49,898 nt of DNA from JAGOTN01 sp964538345. Its GTDB lineage: Bacteria; Patescibacteriota; Minisyncoccia; Phycocordibacterales; JAACPR01. The stretch is taken from the NCBI GenBank assembly GCA_964538345.1, contig CAZIFF010000003.1, positions 1 to 49,898 of the forward strand. Reading direction: 5' to 3'. The position numbers and the translations under genes are program-made. Of the stretch, positions 13,101 to 19,958 are shown piece after piece. Within the stretch, counting starts at the first letter, position 1; each line of letters starts with the position of its first letter. The notes under the pieces were generated by a model. It was not told the DNA's origin. It searched no databases and saw nothing but the letters and a program-made list of their open reading frames with translations.

Positions 13101-13880
13101 TTATTGAGGTTGTGTTAAGACATTCGCTTGTTCCCAATTAAATTCAAAAAGTTTGCGATGCATTTCACAAATTTGTGGTGAGGTGATCAAGATACTGATT
13201 ATGTTTTTGCCTTGCTGATTGAATGTTATATATGAAATTTTATCGTCATACATTTGCATTACTGTTGCAAAGGGTTCTGAATTTATCTTTAAAAATCTAG
13301 TATCAGTGATTTCTTTGTAATAATCTTTTAGGAATTGTCTATTGAATGGTGTGTCCAATACTAGGCCTTTCTTTTTTATACCAAATTTATTTCTTTCTTT
13401 TACATACCAAGAGTTTATTTCTTTTACATATTTTTCAATGGACTCTAAGTCAGCATATGAATATATTTCTTCTTTTGCATAAAGTGAATCTTCTAAAACT
13501 TTTTTAACACCAGATAGTCCTTCGAAATATTGGACATTTGGTTTGCCAGAAATCAGGTTGAAGTCAGAAATCATTTGCCCAACAACAACTTTTAATGATT
13601 CAGATGCCAATTGAAGCTCTTTCTTCTTTTTTTCTAGATTGTCTTCTATGTCAGCAGGGTGTTTTGGTTTGAATATAGTAACAGCGCCTTCTTTATCTAT
13701 TTTTTCTATAAAGCTGTTTTTGACTAATTGATCTAAAACCTTATAAAGTAAACCTCTTTTAATAGGTAGGCTTTGAGCCATTTTTCTAGCTTGAATAGGT
13801 CCATTTTTTAATAAAAAGCTGTAAATAAGGGCCTGTTCTTTGGAAAATCCGGATTTTTGTAATATTTCTTCGTAGTTCAT
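13101..13880 (-). CDS. TrmB-like transcription regulator (259 aa)
   Basis: Winged-helix regulator of the TrmB family, which is expanded in Archaea and Patescibacteria. Residues 1-75 form the winged helix (SKEQALIYSFLLKNGPIQARKMAQ, then KRGLLYKVLDQLVKN); a short coiled coil covers about 85-110; a C-terminal ligand-binding-like domain follows. Ligand unknown. The ATG at 13880 is chosen because an extended -10, TGCTACAAT, ends 6 nt upstream; an upstream Met lies beyond it. The -35 region overlaps a perfect TTGTCAC-N6-GTGACAA palindrome, suggesting autoregulation. The accessory island is transcribed divergently from the other side of this region. Confidence 0.82.
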   Translation of the reverse strand: MNYEEILQKSGFSKEQALIYSFLLKNGPIQARKMAQSLPIKRGLLYKVLDQLVKNSFIEKIDKEGAVTIFKPKHPADIEDNLEKKKKELQLASESLKVVVGQMISDFNLISGKPNVQYFEGLSGVKKVLEDSLYAKEEIYSYADLESIEKYVKEINSWYVKERNKFGIKKKGLVLDTPFNRQFLKDYYKEITDTRFLKINSEPFATVMQMYDDKISYITFNQQGKNIISILITSPQICEMHRKLFEFNWEQANVLTQPQ

Positions 13881-13908
13881 GCGGGTATTGTAGCAGGTAT
13901 TTATTTGA

Positions 13909-13928
13909 TTGTCACGATAGTGTGACAA
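13909..13928. promoter_or_regulatory. Palindromic operator at the TrmB-like promoter
   Basis: TTGTCAC-N6-GTGACAA overlaps the -35 of the TrmB-like gene. A TGTCACA half-site recurs at 13996-14002 just upstream of the divergent island promoter, and TGACAAATAT recurs at 13976-13985. Confidence 0.55.
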
Positions 13929-14007
13929 ATATGTGTATAAAAATAAGGATTTTTATCTAAAATTAGAGCTGTATTATGACAAATATTAAAAAAGTGTCAC
14001 AATGATA

Positions 14008-14036
14008 TTGACGAAAGGTCAAAATGGTGCTATTAT
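14008..14036 (+). promoter_or_regulatory. Strong promoter of the accessory island
   Basis: TTGACG (14008-14013), 17-bp spacer ending in TGC, TATTAT (14031-14036); start near 14043. The -35 sits in a TTGAC-N5-GTCAA inverted repeat, a possible operator. Confidence 0.65.
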
Positions 14037-14167
14037 ATTTGGGAAGAGTAAGAACATTAAAAGTAATGAGTTTAGATTTGAAGTTCACTGTCTGATTATA
14101 GGGACACAGATATTCAGTCCTTATAAAGGTGACTCCGGCCTGTAAGCGAGTAAAGAGGAGAGAGTGA

Positions 14168-14293
14168 ATGGAAGCCAGATCTAAATACATTAGTTTGCGA
14201 GATATATATGCGAAACGCTCAATCTTTAGAGCTGCAAACCTTAAAGATGGCAACGCTAGGCCAAAAGGCAATATATATCAACCGTATCGTTAA
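14168..14293 (+). CDS. Small ORF with strong Shine-Dalgarno site (41 aa)
   Basis: The ATG is preceded at good spacing by AGAGGAGAGAG. The product is basic and polar (starts MEARSKYISLRDIYAKRS, ends NIYQPYR) with no membrane segment. It is the first ORF after the island promoter. Short mini-ORFs of 14 and 4 codons follow further GAGGAG runs around 14387-14438 and may be leader peptides. Coding status is uncertain; the ribosome site is the main support. Confidence 0.4.
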   Translation: MEARSKYISLRDIYAKRSIFRAANLKDGNARPKGNIYQPYR

Positions 14294-14487
14294 GATATTG
14301 GCTGGAAACAGAAATTAACCACTTCTTGTTTCTAGAAATATCCTTGCGACCTCAGACCACAATTTTTCTAAGAGGAGAGAGTGTGGGTGAAATTTGAGGA
14401 GAGAGTAAGGAGGACTTTGATAAATGAATAAGAAATAACTCACACTTTTCATCTGGAGTTTTGGTTATGCCAGAGCAAAAGATGGAA

Positions 14488-14555
14488 GAGTGTGTTTTGC
14501 ACGGCAGATTGATAAGTAATTTAAATATAAGAATCATGCTGTGCAGAACACACTC
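14488..14555 (+). repeat. 19-bp RNA hairpin in the island leader
   Basis: GAGTGTGTTTTGCACGGCA pairs with TGCTGTGCAGAACACACTC through two G-U wobbles, with a 30-nt loop. The wobble pairs suggest the structure acts as RNA of this strand rather than as DNA. Confidence 0.6.
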
Positions 14556-14594
14556 ACGAAAGTGGGTGAGGGTTTTCTGGTGGTGTTTTTGTCT

Positions 14595-14642
14595 GGTTTC
14601 AGCATAAGGGAGACGATGCATAATCTCTCTCATGCTGAAACC
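14595..14642 (+). repeat. Perfect 11-bp inverted repeat before the Csx20-like gene
   Basis: GGTTTCAGCAT/ATGCTGAAACC with an internal GGGAGA/TCTCTC helix, ending 46 nt before the ATG. No T-run follows, so it is probably not a terminator. Confidence 0.6.
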
Positions 14643-14688
14643 TAGTGGGAGTAAGCATTCTCAAAAAACAAACAAAAAAACAACAGAA

Positions 14689-15075
14689 ATGAAAAAATTC
14701 ATCTTCATCATGCAGCATCAGCCCACCGCGGAACAGCTCACCGCCGCCTCCGAAGGAGGACGTGAGATCGTCCAGATCGCCGACAAGAAACTGTTGGTTG
14801 TGCCGGACGATGCGGAACTCGGCAAAGAGTGGTTCACCACTCGCGCTGAGGAAATCGTGAAGGCCGTGGGTGGTATCGAGGAGGGTGACACTCTTCATGT
14901 CATGGGGCAACCTCAACTCGCGGCTGCCATCCAGGCCACTGCACGTCTCGCGGGCGCCCAAATAGTGGAGTCAGTGACTCCACGGGTGTCGAAAGACATC
15001 AGGCAACCGGACGGTTCAATTAAAAAGGAGAGCGTGTTTACGTTCTCCGGATTCCGCCTCGTCCACAGCTACTAA
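14689..15075 (+). CDS. Small protein resembling CRISPR ring nuclease Csx20 (CARF-like fold)
   Basis: 128-residue protein. From memory of the family, its pattern fits Csx20, a one-domain CARF-like ring nuclease that degrades cyclic oligoadenylates: a beta strand followed by H-x-x-T-x-E-Q (MKKFIFIMQHQPTAEQL), a central EW..AEEI helix, EEGDTLHVMGQPQLAAAI, then the C-terminal VTPRVSKDIRQ, DGSIKKESVFTFSGFRLV. No CRISPR array, cas gene or cOA-activated effector lies in the window, so a stand-alone regulatory or anti-defence role is possible. It is about 57% GC in sampled stretches, far above its neighbours, suggesting transfer. The start at MKKF is chosen because upstream codons are low-complexity and lie next to a hairpin. 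The family match needs profile confirmation. Confidence 0.45.
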   Translation: MKKFIFIMQHQPTAEQLTAASEGGREIVQIADKKLLVVPDDAELGKEWFTTRAEEIVKAVGGIEEGDTLHVMGQPQLAAAIQATARLAGAQIVESVTPRVSKDIRQPDGSIKKESVFTFSGFRLVHSY

Positions 15076-15157
15076 ACTGAGGACGTAAAACCTGTAGGGA
15101 TAACCTATAGTTGCGACAAAATCCGTTCGTGTAAAAAAGGTAAAAAGGCTTTGTGTG

Positions 15158-15185
15158 TTTCGCCTCAAAAGAACACTCCTATACT
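15158..15185 (+). promoter_or_regulatory. Possible internal island promoter
   Basis: TTTCGC (15158-15163), 16-bp spacer, TATACT (15180-15185). It would transcribe the first copy of the 130-bp repeat and the 266-aa gene. Confidence 0.35.
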
Positions 15186-15276
15186 AATCAGCTTTGGAGG
15201 TTAAAAGCAGATTGGGTTGCAAGCGTGGTGCTTGTCGGTGTCGAAAGACAACAGCTTGATCCGTGAATTCGAGCTC

Positions 15277-15406
15277 CTTATTAAACCCACAATCTAAAAT
15301 CATCTGAAACATGTGAAGATTGAGTGTTTATAGGGAATAGAATTCTGTCACCCTAATTTGAATTATGCGAGTGCATAACAAAAACAAAAGACAGACCGCG
15401 ATTCCG
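15277..15406 (+). repeat. 130-bp direct repeat, copy A (conserved leader element)
   Basis: Ungapped match to 16340-16469 with 6 mismatches (about 95%). It contains a helix pairing CAATCT with AGATTG, a hairpin TTATGC-GAGT-GCATAA, and a conserved mini-ORF start (MRVHNKNKRQTAIP). It ends about 40 nt before the downstream gene's start. Confidence 0.92.
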
Positions 15407-15412
15407 GCGTAA
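15365..15412 (+). CDS. Possible leader peptide within repeat copy A (15 aa)
   Basis: ATG lies inside the TTATGC/GCATAA hairpin and opens MRVHNKNKRQTAIPA. The same first 14 residues are encoded in copy B (16428-16502, 24 aa), where the one base change within that stretch is synonymous (ATT to ATC, Ile). No clear Shine-Dalgarno site precedes it. It could be a translated regulatory leader, or a coincidence of repeat conservation. Confidence 0.3.
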   Translation: MRVHNKNKRQTAIPA

Positions 15413-15446
15413 CAATCTGGAATGAGGTGAGAATCCTTGTATTAAG

Positions 15447-16247
15447 ATGATAAAATTTGCCCGTGGTTTAGGATGGAAGTCTGGAAAGCAGACTGGAACG
15501 TGGTTTGTACACCACAACGAATTTGGACCCATGGTCCATTATGGTGATTACTTAGTAATCCTGAAGGCCAAAATCAAAGTCCATTCTGAAGAAGAATGGA
15601 AAAAACTTCTTTCTGACCATTGGGAAGAGGTTTTGAGAAAAAAAGAGGAGCAAAATGCTCCCGCCATTTTAGCTGAAGCTGAAAAGAAAAACTCCATATT
15701 GGAGATTTTGAGAGAAAGTGTGAAACCTTTTCTCTTTGAAGGCTCGAATTGGAGTGTGACTTACAAAGGAGGCAATGGAATTGAAATCCAAGGGATACAA
15801 TCTGAATTGTTCCGGCATGACTACTGGAACGCTTTTTTCGAAGAGATTAGTTGGGCTCTCAAATTCAAAGGAGTACTAGTGGCACGGTGCCAGTACTCCA
15901 CAGCTTTGTGGGAGCCAACAAATCACGATCTAGTCGGCGAGTCCAACGAAGTCTATGGAGACTTCGTTGGACTCGTAAACAAGGCGTTGGAACAGGAGGC
16001 TGTCGCCAGCACTTCCGACAAAAAGCCTAGGGTATCACTGGGCATAATAACAAGAAAATTCGAAGCTCTAGAAGAGCTTCTTGATGGTACGACGCCATTC
16101 ATGGGCGTATTTGTTTATGTCCGACAAGGACGCAATCTCACAACCTACGAGTTTAATCTCGAGGGAGATTGTATAGATCCTCCCAGGAAGCAGTTGCTTG
16201 AGGATCCACACGCTCCGCATACTAAATATGACGAGTGCGGCTGGTGA
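15447..16247 (+). CDS. Orphan island protein (266 aa)
   Basis: Not recognised. Soluble, mixed alpha/beta; no signal peptide or membrane helix. N-terminal part about 1-80 is Trp/His-rich (GLGWKSGKQTGTWFVHHNEFGPMVHYGDYLVI), then a charged helical linker (about 55-95), then a domain with NWSVTYKGGNGIEIQ and HDYWNAFFEEISWALKFKG, and a final part ending TKYDECGW. A GAGGTGA Shine-Dalgarno-like site lies 16 nt before the ATG, rather far, so an upstream non-ATG start is possible. It is placed directly behind repeat copy A, with a long non-coding tail before copy B, as if part of a repeat-flanked cassette. Confidence 0.65.
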   Translation: MIKFARGLGWKSGKQTGTWFVHHNEFGPMVHYGDYLVILKAKIKVHSEEEWKKLLSDHWEEVLRKKEEQNAPAILAEAEKKNSILEILRESVKPFLFEGSNWSVTYKGGNGIEIQGIQSELFRHDYWNAFFEEISWALKFKGVLVARCQYSTALWEPTNHDLVGESNEVYGDFVGLVNKALEQEAVASTSDKKPRVSLGIITRKFEALEELLDGTTPFMGVFVYVRQGRNLTTYEFNLEGDCIDPPRKQLLEDPHAPHTKYDECGW

Positions 16248-16339
16248 TTTGAATTGGGGTGGTGCGACCACCTTGGCACATTGGTGCTGAATTGTCGCAA
16301 AGGTTATCGGAGAATTTTTTTGGTTAAAAATTTCTCTTT

Positions 16340-16469
16340 CTTATTAAACCCACAATCTAAAACCATCTGAAACATGTGAAGATTGTGTGTTTATAGGGAA
16401 TAAAATTCTGTCGCCCTAGTTTGAATTATGCGAGTGCATAACAAAAACAAAAGACAGACCGCGATCCCG
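16340..16469 (+). repeat. 130-bp direct repeat, copy B (conserved leader element)
   Basis: Second copy, same orientation, 1,063 bp downstream of copy A. The CACAATCT/AGATTGTG helix is fully paired here. It ends 55 nt before the next ORF. Confidence 0.92.
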
Positions 16470-16502
16470 ACGGTTTCGGAATATAAAACCTCGCGCGTCT
16501 AG
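16428..16502 (+). CDS. Possible leader peptide within repeat copy B (24 aa)
   Basis: Starts MRVHNKNKRQTAIP like the copy A peptide, then diverges (TVSEYKTSRV). The conserved start and diverged end match the repeat boundary, so this may only reflect the duplication. Confidence 0.3.
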   Translation: MRVHNKNKRQTAIPTVSEYKTSRV

Positions 16503-16524
16503 CGCAAGAAAGGAGGTGAAGTAG

Positions 16525-16902
16525 ATGATTATATTGGTTGTGATGTCACTCACACTTCTTGTGTTGGTCACCTTGTTCAGCTTTCTGGACAGGAACTTCG
16601 CGAGGAGTTTCAGGTGGGTGACAGTTTGTCTGGTGAGTATTTCTGGACTGTCTATTTGGGCAGTCCAAGTGCTTAATAAACAAAGCACTTTCGTTACTGA
16701 AAAGGTAACGGAGAAGACCATCATTGATATCTGCCGTGTATGCGGAGATATCAGGTTGGTGGACCTTGGATTTGGTCCCGTGGAATTCCATGGGACTTTA
16801 AATGGGTTCAACACTATACGGGTGGGAGAGTCTGTTGAAATCACAGAACCTCACCCATGGCTCGGTCTTGGCGATAGATTCGTCGAGATTGAAGGAGAAT
16901 AA
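16525..16902 (+). CDS. Island membrane protein (125 aa)
   Basis: Unrecognised. Two hydrophobic segments at the N-terminus (about residues 1-20 and 30-48, split by DRNFARSFRW) are followed by a ~70-residue soluble beta-rich part containing CRVCGD and PHPWLGLGDRFVEIEG. The start is very well supported: a full AAGGAGGTGA Shine-Dalgarno sequence at ideal spacing, unlike genes outside the island. It is preceded by repeat copy B and starts a run of closely spaced ORFs. Confidence 0.7.
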   Translation: MIILVVMSLTLLVLVTLFSFLDRNFARSFRWVTVCLVSISGLSIWAVQVLNKQSTFVTEKVTEKTIIDICRVCGDIRLVDLGFGPVEFHGTLNGFNTIRVGESVEITEPHPWLGLGDRFVEIEGE

Positions 16903-16917
16903 ATTCTCCCAGCACCC

Positions 16918-17073
16918 ATGCTGCAGAAATGGGCGCGTTGGTTTCACGCGTTAAAAAGTTTTGGTCTGTGGGATAAGTGCGCGAGTCCTACCAAAATGGA
17001 AAAAATTCCGGTGGTACCGGTGCTTTTGCAGAATTCAAGAAATTCTGCTCTTTATCAACCTCGTAATATCTAA
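16918..17073 (+). CDS. Small basic island ORF (51 aa)
   Basis: Begins 15 nt after the preceding gene and encodes a Trp-rich basic N-terminus (MLQKWARWFHALKSFGLWDK) followed by MEKIPVVPVLLQNS. No good Shine-Dalgarno site is present, but the stop region of the previous gene forms GGAGAAT/ATTCTCC and coupling is possible. A hairpin GCAGAATT/AATTCTGC (17028-17048) lies within it. Coding status is uncertain. Confidence 0.35.
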   Translation: MLQKWARWFHALKSFGLWDKCASPTKMEKIPVVPVLLQNSRNSALYQPRNI

Positions 17074-17121
17074 GACTCAATAAAATGAGACGGATAATTG
17101 TGTGGTTGTAGGAGAAAACCT

Positions 17122-17370
17122 GTGAAAATACTTAGAGCTGGCAAGGTTAACATTGGGAACGAAAGCCCGATTTGGGACCTTGCTGAGAAGGTTGTCCTTG
17201 CTTATACCAAAGCAAGGAATGATGCCTGCATCCTTGACACTTCTTGGCTTCGTGAAAACGAAAGTCAAGGAGGTCTTGATGAGGGTGAAAAGGGCTTGAT
17301 AAAGGCACTTGACTCTACTCCGTCCTGTGAAGGTTGGAGGGGTGTAGACCTTCTCTATCTGTGGCCGTAA
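17122..17370 (+). CDS. Orphan island protein (82 aa)
   Basis: GTG start preceded by AGGAG at 7-nt spacing. Unrecognised, soluble, with a helical middle (WDLAEKVVLAYTKARNDACILD) and a C-terminus ending GWRGVDLLYLWP. An upstream in-frame start is less well placed relative to the ribosome site. Its stop overlaps the ATG of the next ORF (TAATG), indicating coupling. Confidence 0.55.
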   Translation: MKILRAGKVNIGNESPIWDLAEKVVLAYTKARNDACILDTSWLRENESQGGLDEGEKGLIKALDSTPSCEGWRGVDLLYLWP

Positions 17371-17549
17371 TGGGCCACCGACCCACTCTCTTGGGTTGTG
17401 AACAGAAGGGTGAGATGACAAAAGTCGTGGAGCCCATAGACGGAAACTATTCCGCAAAAATAGTCGCTTGTATCGTATATACAAAACAAAATTTAACTTT
17501 GGGTCCAATCCCCGCGTGTGGCGTGGTGCCACAACTGAGAACTACGTAA
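17370..17549 (+). CDS. Small coupled island ORF (59 aa, or 44 aa from an internal ATG)
   Basis: The ATG overlaps the stop of the preceding gene as TAATG. An alternative start at 17415 follows AGGGTGAG. Product (MTKVVEPIDGNYSAKIVAC in the core) is unrecognised. A competing antisense frame of 151 codons over 17077-17532 has no ribosome site and is less likely. Confidence 0.35.
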   Translation: MGHRPTLLGCEQKGEMTKVVEPIDGNYSAKIVACIVYTKQNLTLGPIPACGVVPQLRTT

Positions 17550-17558
17550 ATGTTCTCT

Positions 17559-17606
17559 ATTTTATTGAGCTCATAATTCTGTATGAGAATTGTGGGCTCA
17601 TAAAAT
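17559..17606. terminator. Large A/T-flanked hairpin at the island end
   Basis: TTTTAT(T)GAGCTCATAATTCT pairs with AGAATTGTGGGCTCATAAAA with two G-U pairs and one bulge. A clear T-run is lacking, so termination is possible but not certain. Confidence 0.4.
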
Positions 17607-17613
17607 ACTATTC

Positions 17614-17693
17614 AAAAAGCTGAGTGTATGTGTGATGTGAGATTTTAAAAACTCTCTCCTCTAAAACATTGCAAAAAATACACTTAGCTTTTT
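17614..17693 (+). terminator. Inverted repeat with T-tail bounding the island
   Basis: AAAAAGCTGAGTGTAT (17614-17629) and ATACACTTAGCTTTTT (17678-17693) pair over 16 bp with one G-U, with a 48-nt loop. The right arm ends in five T's. It may be a long-loop terminator or the end repeat of an inserted element. Confidence 0.45.
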
Positions 17694-17727
17694 GGGTGGT
17701 AATAGAAGTGTGGGTTATAATTTATTT

Positions 17728-19932
17728 ATGCCAGGGGATTCTTTAATTGAAAATAAACCAAGCGTTGAGAATCATGAAAATGAAGAATATTTTGCTAATT
17801 TCTTTCAAAAAGAAATTTGCACTCTATCTCAAGAAGAAATAAATAAAAAAGTTAGAGATTTTATTAGTTTTTTCTCAAAAAATCCGGATGTAGATTATTA
17901 TGATTTGGTAGTCTCAAATATTTCTCATGAAGCTACACCGGAGGAGATTCAGTCTGGGCAATCTTCATACGCTAAATTATACAGAGCCTTGGTCGAGGCG
18001 TCTTCATCGCAAGAAGCAGGAGATGTCATCACAGATGAAATATTAAGACAGTTGCAAGACATGCTAATTCAAAACCCTCAAGTCATTGGACCTGTGGCTA
18101 TGTTGCAAATGGCTAGAGATTTTATGTGGAGAAAAGACATATATGTTCAAAGCAAGGATGGGTTTATGAGTGGTATGACCTACGCATTAGCTTATCTTAA
18201 GCAAGACAGATATCGAGAAGAATTATTAAAACAATTAGATTTTGAAAATGAAGATCAATATTCTCAGACAGCGCATATGTTGGAGGCCATAAAAGGATTT
18301 TGGATACACGGACACAAAGGTTACGCAGAAGATAAAGTTCCTGCTTTCTATATTGATACTTTAGAGAGGGTAGAGGAGGGGCAAGATAGTAATTTTCTTT
18401 TATCTACTAGGGCTAGAGAAATTTTAGCACTTCTTAGAAGAAGTAGTGACTTTCCAAACGAACGCAGAGATAAAGGATCTTTTGAAATATCACAAGGACA
18501 AGAAGCTTTATTTGAAAACGGAAGAGATTTAATGATTTTATCTCAAGACGGAGAAGCGTCTTCCGTTGAAGATGTTGTTTCTGGTTATAAAAATTTGAGC
18601 GAGCAAGAAATGAAAGAATTTATATTTGATTATGAGTATCTAATGTCTAGACCTATTAGAGAAATGATTCAAAGAGAATTTGGTTTTGAGTTAAAAGATT
18701 TAAGTCTTCAAGAACAATTTTTTATTTTGAATTATTTAAAGACCATTTCAAATAGGGAGGCGGGTTTTGTAAAAGCATTTTCTCAAAAATATGGCACAAC
18801 TGGTTTTAGGGCTTTTCTTTCCCTCCAACATAATCGTGAATTAGGAAATGAAATAATTGTAATAGGACATGAATTACCTCAACAGGATGCACAAGCAATT
18901 TTTGAAAAATATTCTGAAATTGTTGATGTTGCAAATGATGTAGAAAATTATATTCGTGAAAATGTTACAGAAGAAAATTTCGAACAATCTCAAGTAGATA
19001 AAGTGAGAGATAATGTTTTGCGTAGAGGGACAGATTTGCTTTTGGGGTTTTCAAAAAAAGTTAGGGAAGCTCATGGCAGGGGCGAGGTAGTAGATAGTGA
19101 GGAAATAAAAAACCAATTGGAAACTTTCAAGAGTGAATCTATTTTATTTGCATCTACCTTTAAAGGTTTGAAAGAAAGTTTAAAAGAGGGTGAAGATGTT
19201 TTTGAAATCATGAAGAACGTTTCTTTTGAAACAGTGAAAGGGGAAGATTTTTCTGAGGCTGACAAGGTAGCAATGAGAAATATTTTTGATCAAAATTATG
19301 CAAACAACCCAGATTTTAAAAAAGTTGTAAAAGAATCTTTTGAAAGACGATTAATAAATCCAGAGGTTGATTTTTATGTCGTAAGAGATGAGGGAAGAAT
19401 AATTTCTTTCTTGTCTACAGAACCTTCTCATAGTGAAAAAACTTTCCATCAAAAATCTGATAGAGAAGTGGGTGAGAATGAAATTTATTTTGGTTCTTTT
19501 AATTCTTTTAACGGATATAAGGGTGGATCTATTGGAGATGCGATGATGAGAAAAGTTTTGGATAAAGAGGCAGAGACAAAAATAATTCACGCTGATTGTC
19601 CGGCAACTGATGCTATCGGATCGAAATATATTGAGGACGGTTTCTTTGCTACTAGATATTATCAATATGCTGGTAAGCCAAGTCTGGAAATCACCAGAGA
19701 TGATTCTCTAAAATTTCAATCAAGAGATATGTCACGAGAAGAAATTGTTGGTTTATATTTAAGACATAGTTTGGATATGTCTAGATCAAACGGAGATTTA
19801 ATTATAAAAAGAGCAGATTTTCAAAAAGATTTAGATTTTTCTGATTTGAGTGAAAGTTTTGTTTTAACTAGATATTTTAAATTTACTAATGACTCTAAGT
19901 GGTATGTGGTGTTTGAGAAGGTAGATAAATAA
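17728..19932 (+). CDS. Large protein with C-terminal GNAT-like domain (734 aa)
   Basis: Mostly helical, acidic protein; about residues 1-490 have no recognised domain, and about 500-680 resemble an N-acetyltransferase fold (YVVRDEGRIISFLSTEPS, then EIYFGSFNSFNGYKGGSIGDAMMRKVLDKEA with a Q/RxxGxG/A-like acetyl-CoA loop, then YIEDGFFATRYYQYAGKPSLEI). No signal peptide or membrane segment. The ATG at 17728 is 6 nt after TATAAT, giving a leaderless transcript; an upstream frame extension crosses this promoter and is rejected. Substrate unknown. It lies just outside the island and has ordinary local base composition. Confidence 0.65.
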   Translation: MPGDSLIENKPSVENHENEEYFANFFQKEICTLSQEEINKKVRDFISFFSKNPDVDYYDLVVSNISHEATPEEIQSGQSSYAKLYRALVEASSSQEAGDVITDEILRQLQDMLIQNPQVIGPVAMLQMARDFMWRKDIYVQSKDGFMSGMTYALAYLKQDRYREELLKQLDFENEDQYSQTAHMLEAIKGFWIHGHKGYAEDKVPAFYIDTLERVEEGQDSNFLLSTRAREILALLRRSSDFPNERRDKGSFEISQGQEALFENGRDLMILSQDGEASSVEDVVSGYKNLSEQEMKEFIFDYEYLMSRPIREMIQREFGFELKDLSLQEQFFILNYLKTISNREAGFVKAFSQKYGTTGFRAFLSLQHNRELGNEIIVIGHELPQQDAQAIFEKYSEIVDVANDVENYIRENVTEENFEQSQVDKVRDNVLRRGTDLLLGFSKKVREAHGRGEVVDSEEIKNQLETFKSESILFASTFKGLKESLKEGEDVFEIMKNVSFETVKGEDFSEADKVAMRNIFDQNYANNPDFKKVVKESFERRLINPEVDFYVVRDEGRIISFLSTEPSHSEKTFHQKSDREVGENEIYFGSFNSFNGYKGGSIGDAMMRKVLDKEAETKIIHADCPATDAIGSKYIEDGFFATRYYQYAGKPSLEITRDDSLKFQSRDMSREEIVGLYLRHSLDMSRSNGDLIIKRADFQKDLDFSDLSESFVLTRYFKFTNDSKWYVVFEKVDK

Positions 19933-19958
19933 TTTAAAAAGTGTAATCTGTAGGTGTT

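Larger units (their letters stand above)
14043..14688 (+). ncRNA. Long structured leader RNA upstream of the Csx20-like gene
   Basis: About 640 nt with strong secondary structure. Elements: a 19-bp hairpin with G-U pairs (14488-14506 with 14537-14555), and a perfect 11-bp hairpin GGTTTCAGCAT/ATGCTGAAACC (14595-14605 with 14632-14642) whose loop contains a second helix GGGAGA/TCTCTC. Three purine-rich GAGGAGAGAG runs (near 14155, 14373 and 14397) precede small reading frames. It could be a regulatory leader, a stable RNA in its own right, or several short coding units. Confidence 0.45.

Noticed and set aside
15217..15297. 26-codon TTG frame after GGAGG ahead of and into repeat copy A
   Set aside because: Start spacing is poor, and the matching end in copy B has no equivalent open frame.
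15277..16469. Direct repeats interpreted as a CRISPR array
   Set aside because: Only two copies of 130 bp separated by a gene; no short regular repeats or spacers, and no cas genes.
17077..17532. 151-codon antisense frame in the island
   Set aside because: No ribosome site; the plus strand has AGGAG-GTG and a TAATG coupled pair in the same interval.
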